57,546 nucleotides of DNA from Legionella anisa (GTDB lineage: Bacteria; Pseudomonadota; Gammaproteobacteria; Legionellales; Legionellaceae), in the NCBI RefSeq assembly GCF_001467525.1, contig NZ_LNXS01000005.1:1-57546 (forward strand). Direction: 5' to 3'. Made by a program: the position numbers and the translations under genes. Positions 19,665-27,639 of the stretch are shown piece after piece (position 1 is the stretch's first letter; each line of letters opens with the position of its first letter). The notes under the pieces were generated by a model. That model ran no database searches. It worked only from the letters and a program-made list of their open reading frames with translations, and was not told where the DNA came from.

Positions 19665-20528
19665 CTAATGACAAGAGCTCAACTCAGGTCTAATTTTTTT
19701 CCACTGATTTAAGGGTGAATAATCTGGTGCTACCATTTTATCGACAGGAAGATAAAACGTTTGCTCAAGTAAATGTTGACCGCTCAACGCCGCATGCGAT
19801 ACATGATCGGTAAAAACTATCCATGTACTCTTGGCAGGAAAATCCATTTGCATCTTTTCAACATTTGCCTGGTAAACATCATCCAACTTCATCATATCAT
19901 GTAAATGCAACATGTAATGATCATAAGGCGAACGCAACGTTTTTGTTGCTTTAACCCATTTCAACATTTTTGCTTTTATTTTACTGTAAGGAGCAATTTT
20001 AGGTGCAAAGCGATTAAGAACATCGGTAAATGGCTCACCAAGATTCCAAACTCGCGGTTCATTATGTGGATTAATATTACAAAAAACACGTAAAATTCTT
20101 AATCCATGTACCGGGCTTGCCGAAAAAGAATCGACATGCAGTCGGGTATCGTCTTTGCGTTTTGAGGAAATACGCCCATTAATTTGTGCTGGCCTGAAGC
20201 TCGTTCTTCCCCATTGTAAATGGGGTACATAAGCAGGTAGAACTGTTTGAATTAATTGATGCGCAAATTCTGCATAACCATGCATCATATGTCTAAGCTT
20301 GGAATCCAAACTGTTAATATCTTTTTTAAAGGCACTTAATTTTTTGTTACGAATATCATAACTTACATTTTTACGACTGCCATCCAACACATTTTCAGAC
20401 AGCAAAAGCGAGTCTACCTCAGTGAAAGAATATTCCGGGAAAAATAAAACCTTGCCAGACTCCAGTAGATTGATACTTTTTTGATGATCAATTTGCTCTA
20501 TGTTTTGTGTAAATAGATAAGAATTCAT
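19665..20528 (-). CDS. kdoO: Kdo hydroxylase family protein
   Basis: A 287-residue protein matching the Kdo hydroxylase family (Fe(II)/2-oxoglutarate type). Signature parts are WGRTSFRPAQI, SSKRKDDTRLHVDSFSASP with the HVD iron ligands, GLRILRVFCNINP, PRVWNLGEPF, and FTDHVSHAALSGQ with the distal histidine. Family members add a hydroxyl at C3 of Kdo in the inner core of lipopolysaccharide in other Gram-negatives. No signal peptide, fitting a cytosolic enzyme. Length is normal. The exact substrate in this organism is inferred. Confidence 0.85.
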   Translation of the reverse strand: MNSYLFTQNIEQIDHQKSINLLESGKVLFFPEYSFTEVDSLLLSENVLDGSRKNVSYDIRNKKLSAFKKDINSLDSKLRHMMHGYAEFAHQLIQTVLPAYVPHLQWGRTSFRPAQINGRISSKRKDDTRLHVDSFSASPVHGLRILRVFCNINPHNEPRVWNLGEPFTDVLNRFAPKIAPYSKIKAKMLKWVKATKTLRSPYDHYMLHLHDMMKLDDVYQANVEKMQMDFPAKSTWIVFTDHVSHAALSGQHLLEQTFYLPVDKMVAPDYSPLNQWKKIRPELSSCH

Positions 20529-20623
20529 TATTTTACCCTAAATAATGTGTAATTCAGTAAAAATTTAAGGCTATATCGCATATAATCCAAAAATCCAATT
20601 TTTACTTTTAGTCGGATCATATC

Positions 20624-21103
20624 ATGTCATCTTGTCCTTGTGGATCACAAAATACATATGAATTGTGTTGCGGGTTATTCATCGACAACAAGCAACTACC
20701 AGAAACTCCTGAGCAATTGATGCGATCAAGATATACTGCGTACAGTAGAGGCAAAATTGATTACATCAAAAATACAATGAAAGGCAAAGCGTTAACAGGC
20801 TTTAATGAAATAGAAGCGGAACAATGGGCTAAAAGTGTGACCTGGATTGATTTAGAAGTAATGCACACAAGTATATCTGGTCCCGATAAAGGCTTTGTTG
20901 AATTTACGGCTCGTTTTTCCGAGCAAAACCAAATAAAAAAGATTCATGAATTAAGTGAGTTCCATAAAGAAAATGGTCGTTGGTTCTATGTTGATGGAGT
21001 GCACAAAGAAAAATTAAATAAAATCAGCAAACCCAAAATCGCACGTAACGCGCCCTGCCCTTGTGGAAGTGGTAAAAAATTTAAAAATTGTCATGCAAAA
21101 TAA
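20624..21103 (+). CDS. ychJ: YchJ-like protein with two SEC-C zinc motifs
   Basis: A 159-residue protein of the YchJ/UPF0225 family. An N-terminal SEC-C motif (CPCGSQNTYELCCG) and a C-terminal one (CPCGSGKKFKNCH) flank an NTF2-like middle domain with the conserved PEQLMRSRYTAYSRG and a WFYVDG strand. SEC-C motifs bind zinc. The cellular role is unknown. The antiporter gene starts 16 bp downstream, so the two are probably cotranscribed. Confidence 0.9.
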   Translation: MSSCPCGSQNTYELCCGLFIDNKQLPETPEQLMRSRYTAYSRGKIDYIKNTMKGKALTGFNEIEAEQWAKSVTWIDLEVMHTSISGPDKGFVEFTARFSEQNQIKKIHELSEFHKENGRWFYVDGVHKEKLNKISKPKIARNAPCPCGSGKKFKNCHAK

Positions 21104-21119
21104 CAATTAGAGTTAAATT

Positions 21120-22913
21120 ATGAATGGTCATGTATTACTTAATATTTTCATCTTTCTTGCTTCAGCCTGCATTATGGTTCCTATTGCGAGCCGTTTCAAA
21201 CTGGGATCTGTGCTGGGCTACCTCTTAGTTGGTATTCTTATTGGTCCATTTGGATTAAAGCTGATAGGAAACACCCAACAAATTATGGATTTTGGTGAGT
21301 TTGGCGTGATTATGATGTTATTTCTCATTGGTTTGGAGCTGGAACCAGCCATGTTATGGAGGCTTCGCAAACTCATTGTAGGCTTAGGTGGTGCGCAAGT
21401 CCTCTTCACTACAAGTGTCTTAATGGCAATTGGGCTTATGATCGGTTTTGATTGGCGTCCTACTTTGACAGTAAGTATGGCTCTGTCGCTTTCCTCAACA
21501 GCTCTTGTATTGCAAATGCTCCAGGAAAAAAACCTGCTCAAAACAGCAGAAGGAGAAACTTCGTTTGCTGTATTGTTATTTCAAGATATTGCGGTAATTC
21601 CAATATTAATTATTATCCCATTACTCGCACAACATGGAAACATACAACTTAATCTCCATGAGGCGACATTCTTTATGCAACTACCAAGATGGTTATATGC
21701 TATTTTTGTTGCCGGCGTTATTGGATCCGTTATTTTAATTGGTCATTATTTATCCAGACATTTCTTTTTAATTATTGCCAAAACCAATTTACGTGAAGTA
21801 TTTACCGCTTTTTCTCTTGCTTTGGTCGTTGGTGTTACTTTATTAATGGAATCTATAGGCGTATCTCCCGCCTTAGGCGCATTTATTGCGGGTGTTGTAT
21901 TAGCCAACTCTCAGTACAAGCATGCAGTTGATGCAGACATTCAACCTTTTAAAGGGATCTTGCTTGGATTATTTTTTATTTCTGTGGGAATGACAATGAA
22001 TTTCTCTCTTTTCTCTGAGAAAACAATGCTGATTCTCATCACGGTATTTGCCTTAATTACGCTTAAAGCAGTTGTTTTGTATTTTCTAGGATTCTTGTTT
22101 GACTTAAGCAAACTGCAAGCCGTAGGTTTTGCTTTTGCTTTATCCCAGGGGAGTGAATTTGCCTTTGTTCTCTTTGAATATGCTGGCAAAATTAAAGTAA
22201 TCAATCCAGAATACGAAGCTTTTTTTACTCTTGTAGTTGGACTGTCCATGCTTGCCACTCCCTTTTTAATCCTTCTCTATAAACGTTTTATCATACCCAA
22301 ATTTATGAGCTTCTTACCTGAACGTGAATATGACTCCATCAATGAAAAAAATGGGATTATTCTTGCAGGTTATGGACGTTTTGGGCAAATTATTGGACGT
22401 TTGCTTAATGGTGAAAATATAAAAATTACGGTATTGGAAAAAAATGCAGAACAAATTGAGTTACTCAGAAAATTTGGTTATGTTGGCTATTTTGGAGATG
22501 CCAGTCGATTGGATTTGTTAAAAAGTGCTGGTGCTGAACATGCCAAACTCCTCATCGTTGCTGTTGGAAATCCAGATGCAAATCTAAAGATCGTCAAACT
22601 AGCAAAACAACATTTCCCCCACCTAAAAATTTTTGTTCGGGCTCGTAACCGTCGCCATGCTTATGAATTATATCGAGTAGGCGTTGATTATTTCATTAGA
22701 GAATTGTTTGACTCCTCTTTGAGTATGACCAAGGAAATTATGAAATTCCTGGGTTATAAGCATGAGGACATTCAGAACAAGACAACAGCATTCCGAAAAC
22801 ATGACGAAGAGACATTAATTCAATCGTTTGATTTTTTTGAAAAAGAAAGCGACCTAATCAATTTCTCACGGCAAGCAAAAGGCGAGTTGGAACGCATTCT
22901 GCAATCGAGTTAA
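21120..22913 (+). CDS. Kef-type K+/H+ antiporter (CPA2) with TrkA-N domain
   Basis: A 597-residue inner-membrane protein. Residues 1 to about 390 form roughly 13 helices of the Na/H exchanger fold, with GVLANSQY and LSQGSEFAFVLFEY as in KefB/KefC. A cytosolic NAD-binding TrkA-N domain follows, with the GYGRFGQIIGRLL Rossmann loop and YFGDASR. The function inferred from the family is potassium efflux coupled to proton entry. Whether it is glutathione-gated like KefB/KefC or is an unregulated relative cannot be told, and no ancillary KefF/KefG gene is adjacent. Follows ychJ closely. Confidence 0.88.
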   Translation: MNGHVLLNIFIFLASACIMVPIASRFKLGSVLGYLLVGILIGPFGLKLIGNTQQIMDFGEFGVIMMLFLIGLELEPAMLWRLRKLIVGLGGAQVLFTTSVLMAIGLMIGFDWRPTLTVSMALSLSSTALVLQMLQEKNLLKTAEGETSFAVLLFQDIAVIPILIIIPLLAQHGNIQLNLHEATFFMQLPRWLYAIFVAGVIGSVILIGHYLSRHFFLIIAKTNLREVFTAFSLALVVGVTLLMESIGVSPALGAFIAGVVLANSQYKHAVDADIQPFKGILLGLFFISVGMTMNFSLFSEKTMLILITVFALITLKAVVLYFLGFLFDLSKLQAVGFAFALSQGSEFAFVLFEYAGKIKVINPEYEAFFTLVVGLSMLATPFLILLYKRFIIPKFMSFLPEREYDSINEKNGIILAGYGRFGQIIGRLLNGENIKITVLEKNAEQIELLRKFGYVGYFGDASRLDLLKSAGAEHAKLLIVAVGNPDANLKIVKLAKQHFPHLKIFVRARNRRHAYELYRVGVDYFIRELFDSSLSMTKEIMKFLGYKHEDIQNKTTAFRKHDEETLIQSFDFFEKESDLINFSRQAKGELERILQSS

Positions 22914-22967
22914 AAATTAATAACCTAGGTGCAATAATCAGATGTTTTTTGGGAGTATTAATAACAC

Positions 22968-24152
22968 ATGATCAATTTTCAGCACATTTCTTTAAAGACC
23001 TTTCTCAGTGAGTATTGGCAAAAAAAACCTCTAGTGATTCGCAATGCCATTCCAGATTTCACTAATCCATTATCTCCTGATGAATTGGCAGGGCTTGCAC
23101 TTGAAGAGGAGGTTGAAAGTCGTCTTGTCTTTGAAACACCCCATGAAAAACCCTATTGGCATTTAAAGCGCGGACCCTTTTCTGAACATGACTTTAATCA
23201 CCTACCCCCAACCCATTGGACCGTGCTCGTACAAGGCGTGGATAGATTAATTCCTGAGGTATATGATTTGCTCGATCATTTTGATTTCATTCCACAGTGG
23301 CGGATTGATGACATTATGATTAGCTATGCCGTGCTCCACGGCAGCGTCGGACCTCATTATGATAATTATGATGTTTTTTTATATCAGGCTCAGGGACGAC
23401 GACAATGGTCACTTACTACTAAGGGATGCACTAATGAGAATTACATCCAAGATCTTGAACTTCGTATCATGGAACAATTTGATGTCGAAGAACATTTGAC
23501 TCTTGAAGAAGGAGATATGTTATATCTTCCACCGCATGTAGGGCATTACGGTATTTCACTTTCCGAAGAGTGCATGACCTACTCTTTTGGCTATCGTAGC
23601 TATCAAGGACAAGAATTATTGGAGAGTCTTGGTGATTATTTAGCGGAAAAAGGAACATTCAAAACATTATATCAAGACCCTGATTGGTCTCATCTACACA
23701 ATACCTCTGAAATCACTCGCCCTGCCTGGCAAATGGCACAAAAACTGTTACAACAATTAATCAGTGACGATAAAATAATCAAATCCTGGTTTGGATGCTT
23801 TGCAACACGGCTGGATCAACAAGCAGAAATGCAGTTACCATTGCCCTTAGAAGAAAATGAGCTCATTGATTTATCACATTTTATCAAAGAAATAAAAGCA
23901 GGATTAGATCTGACCAGAGATGCAACATGCCGTTTTGCCTATCAAAACTCAGAGGAACAATTTGACTATCATTTTTATATTAATGGCTGCGAATGGGATG
24001 TAACTGGCGTTTCTCATGATTTGCTAAGCTACGTTGCTAATAATCGTCACCTACCTCATCAATCCCTTGATGCTTATTTAAATACTACACAAAATCAAAT
24101 ATTTATTTATAATTTATGGAAATTGCAATGGATATACATTGCAGAAGACTAA
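22968..24152 (+). CDS. roxA: RoxA/YcfD-type JmjC ribosomal oxygenase
   Basis: A 394-residue protein with the N-terminal family opener FLSEYWQKKPLVIRNAIP and a JmjC cupin. The iron ligands are H130 and D132 in VGPHYDNYDVFLYQ and probably H193 in YLPPHVGHYG. The segment ADIxxSYA-like DIMISYAVLHGSVG before the HxD is typical. YcfD hydroxylates an arginine of ribosomal protein L16 using Fe(II), oxygen and 2-oxoglutarate. Length fits YcfD (about 373). It starts 54 bp after the antiporter gene and may share its transcript. Confidence 0.88.
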   Translation: MINFQHISLKTFLSEYWQKKPLVIRNAIPDFTNPLSPDELAGLALEEEVESRLVFETPHEKPYWHLKRGPFSEHDFNHLPPTHWTVLVQGVDRLIPEVYDLLDHFDFIPQWRIDDIMISYAVLHGSVGPHYDNYDVFLYQAQGRRQWSLTTKGCTNENYIQDLELRIMEQFDVEEHLTLEEGDMLYLPPHVGHYGISLSEECMTYSFGYRSYQGQELLESLGDYLAEKGTFKTLYQDPDWSHLHNTSEITRPAWQMAQKLLQQLISDDKIIKSWFGCFATRLDQQAEMQLPLPLEENELIDLSHFIKEIKAGLDLTRDATCRFAYQNSEEQFDYHFYINGCEWDVTGVSHDLLSYVANNRHLPHQSLDAYLNTTQNQIFIYNLWKLQWIYIAED

Positions 24153-24288
24153 AGTTTAGTGACCAAGAGTAGCGTAATACGAGAAATAGGGAACAAATTA
24201 TCCGCATTACGCTAAGCTAATGTGGGTTACATTCTATGGGAGGTCATTCATCAATGGCCGTGAACGGTTACAAAAAATTACGTATAAA

Positions 24289-24318
24289 TTGGTTAAATTC
24301 AAAAACATAGAGTATAGT
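24289..24318 (+). promoter_or_regulatory. Sigma-70 promoter of the small Cys-rich peptide gene
   Basis: TTGGTT at 24289-24294 and TATAGT at 24313-24318 are separated by 18 bp, both good matches to -35 and -10. The start codon at 24348 lies about 30 bp further on, with AAGGACAGG just before it. Confidence 0.55.
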
Positions 24319-24347
24319 TAATATACATACCATAATAAGGACAGGTA

Positions 24348-24482
24348 ATGAAAAAAATAATACTGGCTGTAATGTTGGTGTGCTCAACTGCCTTGCTGGG
24401 CAATTGTGGTGGTAATCCCTGTTGTGGGACTTGTGCTACTGATTGTGGGGGCTGTGGCGGTTGTAACGGAAGTTGGTATTAA
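24348..24482 (+). CDS. 44-residue Cys/Gly-rich secreted peptide or small lipoprotein
   Basis: A short gene with ATG preceded by AAGGACAGG. The first 19 residues are a signal peptide (MKKIILAVMLVCSTALLGN), followed at once by Cys20. LLGNC resembles a lipobox, although Asn at -1 is unusual. The mature part has seven cysteines among glycines (C20, C25, C26, C29, C33, C36, C39), in CCGTC and CGGCGGC clusters that could bind metal or form disulfides. It has its own promoter, and the long palindrome at 24533 follows as a terminator. Function unknown; small entericidin-like lipoproteins are one comparison, without the right motif. Confidence 0.65.
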   Translation: MKKIILAVMLVCSTALLGNCGGNPCCGTCATDCGGCGGCNGSWY

Positions 24483-24532
24483 CAATAGTAACAAGGTCAC
24501 GGGAAAATCTTTCACATTGTTTGAAAAGCATT

Positions 24533-24588
24533 GTAGCCTGGGTGCAGCGCAGCGAAACCCGGGTTTCGCTGCGCTGCACCCAGGCTAC
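24533..24588. terminator. 56-bp perfect palindrome (long form) at a convergent junction
   Basis: Twenty-eight bases starting GTAGCCTGGGTGCAGCG and running to AAACCC are followed without a loop by their exact complement. It lies between the small Cys-rich gene and the opposing EamA transporter gene. Several relatives occur in the window. A bidirectional terminator or REP-like element. Confidence 0.7.
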
Positions 24589-24612
24589 AGTTCTGATACA
24601 TTCTGAGAACAG

Positions 24613-25530
24613 TTACCCCGCATCTTCACTACGCACGAGCTGAAACTTCAATTGGCCCAGATTGATTTTATGGCTAAATAAAGTAATAAGCGCGCCTGTT
24701 AATACCAATACAATACCTACCGCGCCCCAGAAGTTCAATTTTTCACCTAACAGCAATACACCAAAAATTACCACAAATACTGGCTCTAAAACGGATAAAA
24801 TAGAGGCTTTTTCTGAACTGATGTATTTTAAGCTGTACAGCAACAAAACTATGGGAGCAACAGTTGCAATAACAGAGATTCCAAATAAATGATACCAAGC
24901 GTCCATTGTGGATGGGATGGCAAAAGAGTGACTAAAAAAAGAAACTAATAAACTGGTTACCATACACCCCAAACAAACCATAAAGGTAGACATATTTGGA
25001 GAGAGCTCATTCTTTTTACTGCCTATTACATAGCACGCATAAAAAAAAGCAGAAGCAATGCCCAGTAAAATACCCCATAGGTTAAAAGACAATGCATCCA
25101 AGTCCACCATGAGCGTCATTCCCATTAAAATCACTAAAATAGCTAAATAATAAACCGGTGGTATTGAGTGTTCGTAAAAGAAAAAATTGAGCAACATAAT
25201 GAGTACCGGATAGGTAAAAAAGATAACCATCGCCAATCCAGAACCTATGTAATAAGAGGCTAAAAAGTAAAGCCAGGTTGATATACCATAAAAGAAAGCG
25301 CCTGTTAAAAAAGCGAGGAACATATTTTTATACGAATCGTTGGTTTTTTTAATTTTTGGCAACATAATTATTAAAATAATCATGCTGGAAATTAAAAAGC
25401 GCCAAAACAACATAGAGCTCGCAGATAAATTGTCATTCATTGCGCTTAAACCAAAGTAGCCAATAAACCCGTAAAGAAATCCAGATAAAATAGCATAGAT
25501 AGAACCGCGATACTCTTGATTTATCATCAT
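24613..25530 (-). CDS. EamA/DMT-family inner-membrane transporter
   Basis: A 305-residue protein with about ten membrane helices in two repeated EamA halves (about 9-140 and 152-288). Typical features are GFLYGFIGYFG, SSMLFWRFLISS, the second-half IASAFFYACYVIGSKK, and SILSVLEPVFVVIFGVLLLGEKL, the well-conserved C-terminal EamA signature. Members export or import metabolites such as amino acids. The substrate cannot be read from the sequence. It converges with the Cys-rich peptide gene. Confidence 0.88.
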   Translation of the reverse strand: MMINQEYRGSIYAILSGFLYGFIGYFGLSAMNDNLSASSMLFWRFLISSMIILIIMLPKIKKTNDSYKNMFLAFLTGAFFYGISTWLYFLASYYIGSGLAMVIFFTYPVLIMLLNFFFYEHSIPPVYYLAILVILMGMTLMVDLDALSFNLWGILLGIASAFFYACYVIGSKKNELSPNMSTFMVCLGCMVTSLLVSFFSHSFAIPSTMDAWYHLFGISVIATVAPIVLLLYSLKYISSEKASILSVLEPVFVVIFGVLLLGEKLNFWGAVGIVLVLTGALITLFSHKINLGQLKFQLVRSEDAG

Positions 25531-25663
25531 GATAATACTGCCTGAAAAAACTGACTTAAATAAAAAAGCAGGTTAGGTTCTTAATCCCCGCTTGAAGCAT
25601 GAAGGTAAAGTTAACCTACATAAAAGAAAAAATAGTGTATCATTTTTTACGCATAATATCATA

Positions 25664-25692
25664 TTGAAAATAAAAGATACATGATGTATTAT
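25664..25692 (+). promoter_or_regulatory. Sigma-70 promoter of the apyrase gene
   Basis: TTGAAA (25664-25669) and TATTAT (25687-25692) with a 17-bp spacer, 30 bp before the ATG at 25722. The spacer contains the near-palindrome ATACATGATGTAT, a possible operator. Confidence 0.55.
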
Positions 25693-25721
25693 TTATTGCC
25701 TAACAATTGAGACTGTAAACC

Positions 25722-26852
25722 ATGCTTCGTCTTTTTCTCTTTATTTCGTGTTTTTATGCAGTAACCACTAATATTTATGCTGACTCTACTTCGTGTACTG
25801 AACATCAATGTATCGCTGTTGTTGATGCAGGAAGTACGGGATCCCGACTTCATGTTTTTGCTTACGATCTTGATGAAACAAACACAGCTTCTCGTATCAC
25901 AGAAATATGGTCTAAAAAGGTCAAGCCTGGATTCTCAATGATTGAAGCAAATCAAAATACTGTTTATGCATACCTGACAACGCTTTTCTCAGGAGCCCCT
26001 ACTCAACATATACCTGTTTATTTTTATGCAACTGCAGGTATGCGTCTTGTGCCGCAAACCAAACAAAAAATTTATTATCAGGAAGTACAAAAGTGGTTTC
26101 ATCAGAAATCTGAATGGCAATTAGTAGACGCAAAAACCATTACGGGACATGATGAAGCTTTATATGACTGGCTTGCGGTAAATTATCATATAGGGGCACT
26201 CAAATCATCTTCCAATGAAGCAGTAGGTGTCATGGATATTGGTGGTGCATCAGTACAAATTGTTTTCCCAATACGAAACAAAACGGATAATAAAGGGACG
26301 CAAGTTGAATTGGATCTCTACGGGCGCCATATCAATTTATCTGTTCACAGTTTCCTGGGTCTTGGACAAAATGAAATGGCTCACCAACTTCTGGATACAG
26401 CCTCCTGCTTTTCAGATGGTTACCCTCTTTCTGATGGCAGTTATGGACAGGGTGATGCATTAACCTGTGAACAAGAGGTAACCCCTTTAATTAAAATGCA
26501 CAAAGTCAGTAATGAAGTACAGCCTGATCTTTCTGCCAGTCACATTAATTCGTGGTACGCCATTGGTGGTTTTCCAAATCTTGTAGAGAGCAAACCGTTC
26601 CAGTTTCAAAACAACCAATTGACCATTCAAGACTTGCTGCAACAAGCAAATGGTCTAATTTGTCATCAACAATGGGAAAATCTCAGCTCTCAATTCCCAG
26701 ACAATGAATACATCGAGTCCTATTGCCTCTTACCCGCTTTTTATTATGCGTTGATGGTAGAAGGCTATGGTTTAACAGTAAATCAACCGGTGAGCTATAT
26801 TCCTTCACAACAAAATCTAGACTGGACTTTAGGTGTGGTATTGCATCATTGA
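25722..26852 (+). CDS. Secreted ecto-NTPDase (apyrase), CD39-like
   Basis: A 376-residue GDA1/CD39-family enzyme with a Sec signal peptide (cleavage near residue 21). All five apyrase conserved regions are present: VVDAGSTGSRLHVFAYD, YFYATAGMRLV, DEALYDWLAVNY, MDIGGASVQIVF and YAIGGFPNL. It hydrolyses nucleoside tri- and diphosphates. The L. pneumophila counterpart Lpg1905 is secreted and needed for full intracellular growth. Two cysteine pairs near residues 228-250 and 314-333 suit an oxidised location. The eukaryote-like family suggests ancient gain from a host. Own promoter; a long palindrome follows. Confidence 0.92.
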   Translation: MLRLFLFISCFYAVTTNIYADSTSCTEHQCIAVVDAGSTGSRLHVFAYDLDETNTASRITEIWSKKVKPGFSMIEANQNTVYAYLTTLFSGAPTQHIPVYFYATAGMRLVPQTKQKIYYQEVQKWFHQKSEWQLVDAKTITGHDEALYDWLAVNYHIGALKSSSNEAVGVMDIGGASVQIVFPIRNKTDNKGTQVELDLYGRHINLSVHSFLGLGQNEMAHQLLDTASCFSDGYPLSDGSYGQGDALTCEQEVTPLIKMHKVSNEVQPDLSASHINSWYAIGGFPNLVESKPFQFQNNQLTIQDLLQQANGLICHQQWENLSSQFPDNEYIESYCLLPAFYYALMVEGYGLTVNQPVSYIPSQQNLDWTLGVVLHH

Positions 26853-26925
26853 TGCCAAAAGACATTTAATGAACGCGTGGGTGAAAGTCGGACCACCGGG
26901 ATCTGTCACATTGTTTGGATGCATT

Positions 26926-26981
26926 GTAGCCTGGGTGCAGCGCAGCGGAACCCGGGTTCCGCTGCGCTGCACCCAGGCTAC
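26926..26981. terminator. 56-bp perfect palindrome (long form) at a convergent junction
   Basis: Nearly identical to the palindrome at 24533, but with GGAACCC/GGGTTCC in the core instead of GAAACCC/GGGTTTC. The matching change on both arms keeps the pairing perfect, a sign of selection on the hairpin. It lies between the apyrase gene and the opposing epmC. Confidence 0.7.
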
Positions 26982-26997
26982 AAGATCGATACCGAAA

Positions 26998-27561
26998 TCA
27001 TAACTCGTCAAAAGAAAAATCCTCGATTCTTAAAAGAGTTGGTTGCCCATAAAAGGAGCATAAAGCATCACGAAATTTTTGCGCACGTTGTGATAATCCA
27101 TGTTTACAATAATGCATTACCTGCTTATATACCGCTTGTTTAAAAACAAGAGTATCTGATTCCATACCATTTAAGTTGTCGATACTGATATAAAATTTAT
27201 GCCCAGCAGCCTTTGAAAGAATCCATTCTATTGCTTGCGGCTTTACTTCAACGTGTTGAAACAATGCCTGTTGTTCTACAGTACGTCCATCAGGCATATA
27301 CCAATACCCAAAGTCGACTTGCTTTCTACGCTCTTCTCCAGCAATGAGCCAGTGGGAACATTCATGTAAAGCGCTGCTAAAAAAGCCATGAGCAAAATAT
27401 AAAGCGTTGTAAGGATGCTGTTCACCAGCAGGTATGTAGATAGGCTCATTATCGCCTTTAACCAACCTGGTATTAAATTCTTCACCGAAGCAATTATAAA
27501 AAAGGGTTATTAAATCTTGATATTGATGCACTAACAGCTTTTCACTCATTAATTTACACAT
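26998..27561 (-). CDS. epmC: EpmC-like elongation factor P hydroxylase
   Basis: A 187-residue protein of the EpmC/YfcM family. The signature HECSHWLIAGEERRKQVDFGYWYMPDGR contains the HExxH-like metal site and the family-specific VDFGYWY. QQALFQHVEVKPQAIEW follows. EpmC hydroxylates the beta-lysylated lysine of elongation factor P. The start is uncertain: ATG 27561 and ATG 27549 are both possible, neither with a good ribosome site. Divergent from the MMPL gene. Confidence 0.9.
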   Translation of the reverse strand: MCKLMSEKLLVHQYQDLITLFYNCFGEEFNTRLVKGDNEPIYIPAGEQHPYNALYFAHGFFSSALHECSHWLIAGEERRKQVDFGYWYMPDGRTVEQQALFQHVEVKPQAIEWILSKAAGHKFYISIDNLNGMESDTLVFKQAVYKQVMHYCKHGLSQRAQKFRDALCSFYGQPTLLRIEDFSFDEL

Positions 27562-27639
27562 ACTGACTAATTTATACTAATATAATTAAAGAGTCATTAT
27601 TTTTATGGGTTCCTGGAATTTGGAGTTCCGACGATAAAA

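Noticed and set aside
24406..24606. 66-codon frame overlapping the Cys-rich peptide gene and reading through the palindrome
   Set aside because: It has no ribosome site, lies in another frame of the better supported 44-residue gene, and runs through the 24533 palindrome, which looks like a terminator.
26877..27143. 88-codon frame on the plus strand across the palindrome at 26926
   Set aside because: It reads through the palindrome and overlaps epmC in antisense, with no recognisable product.
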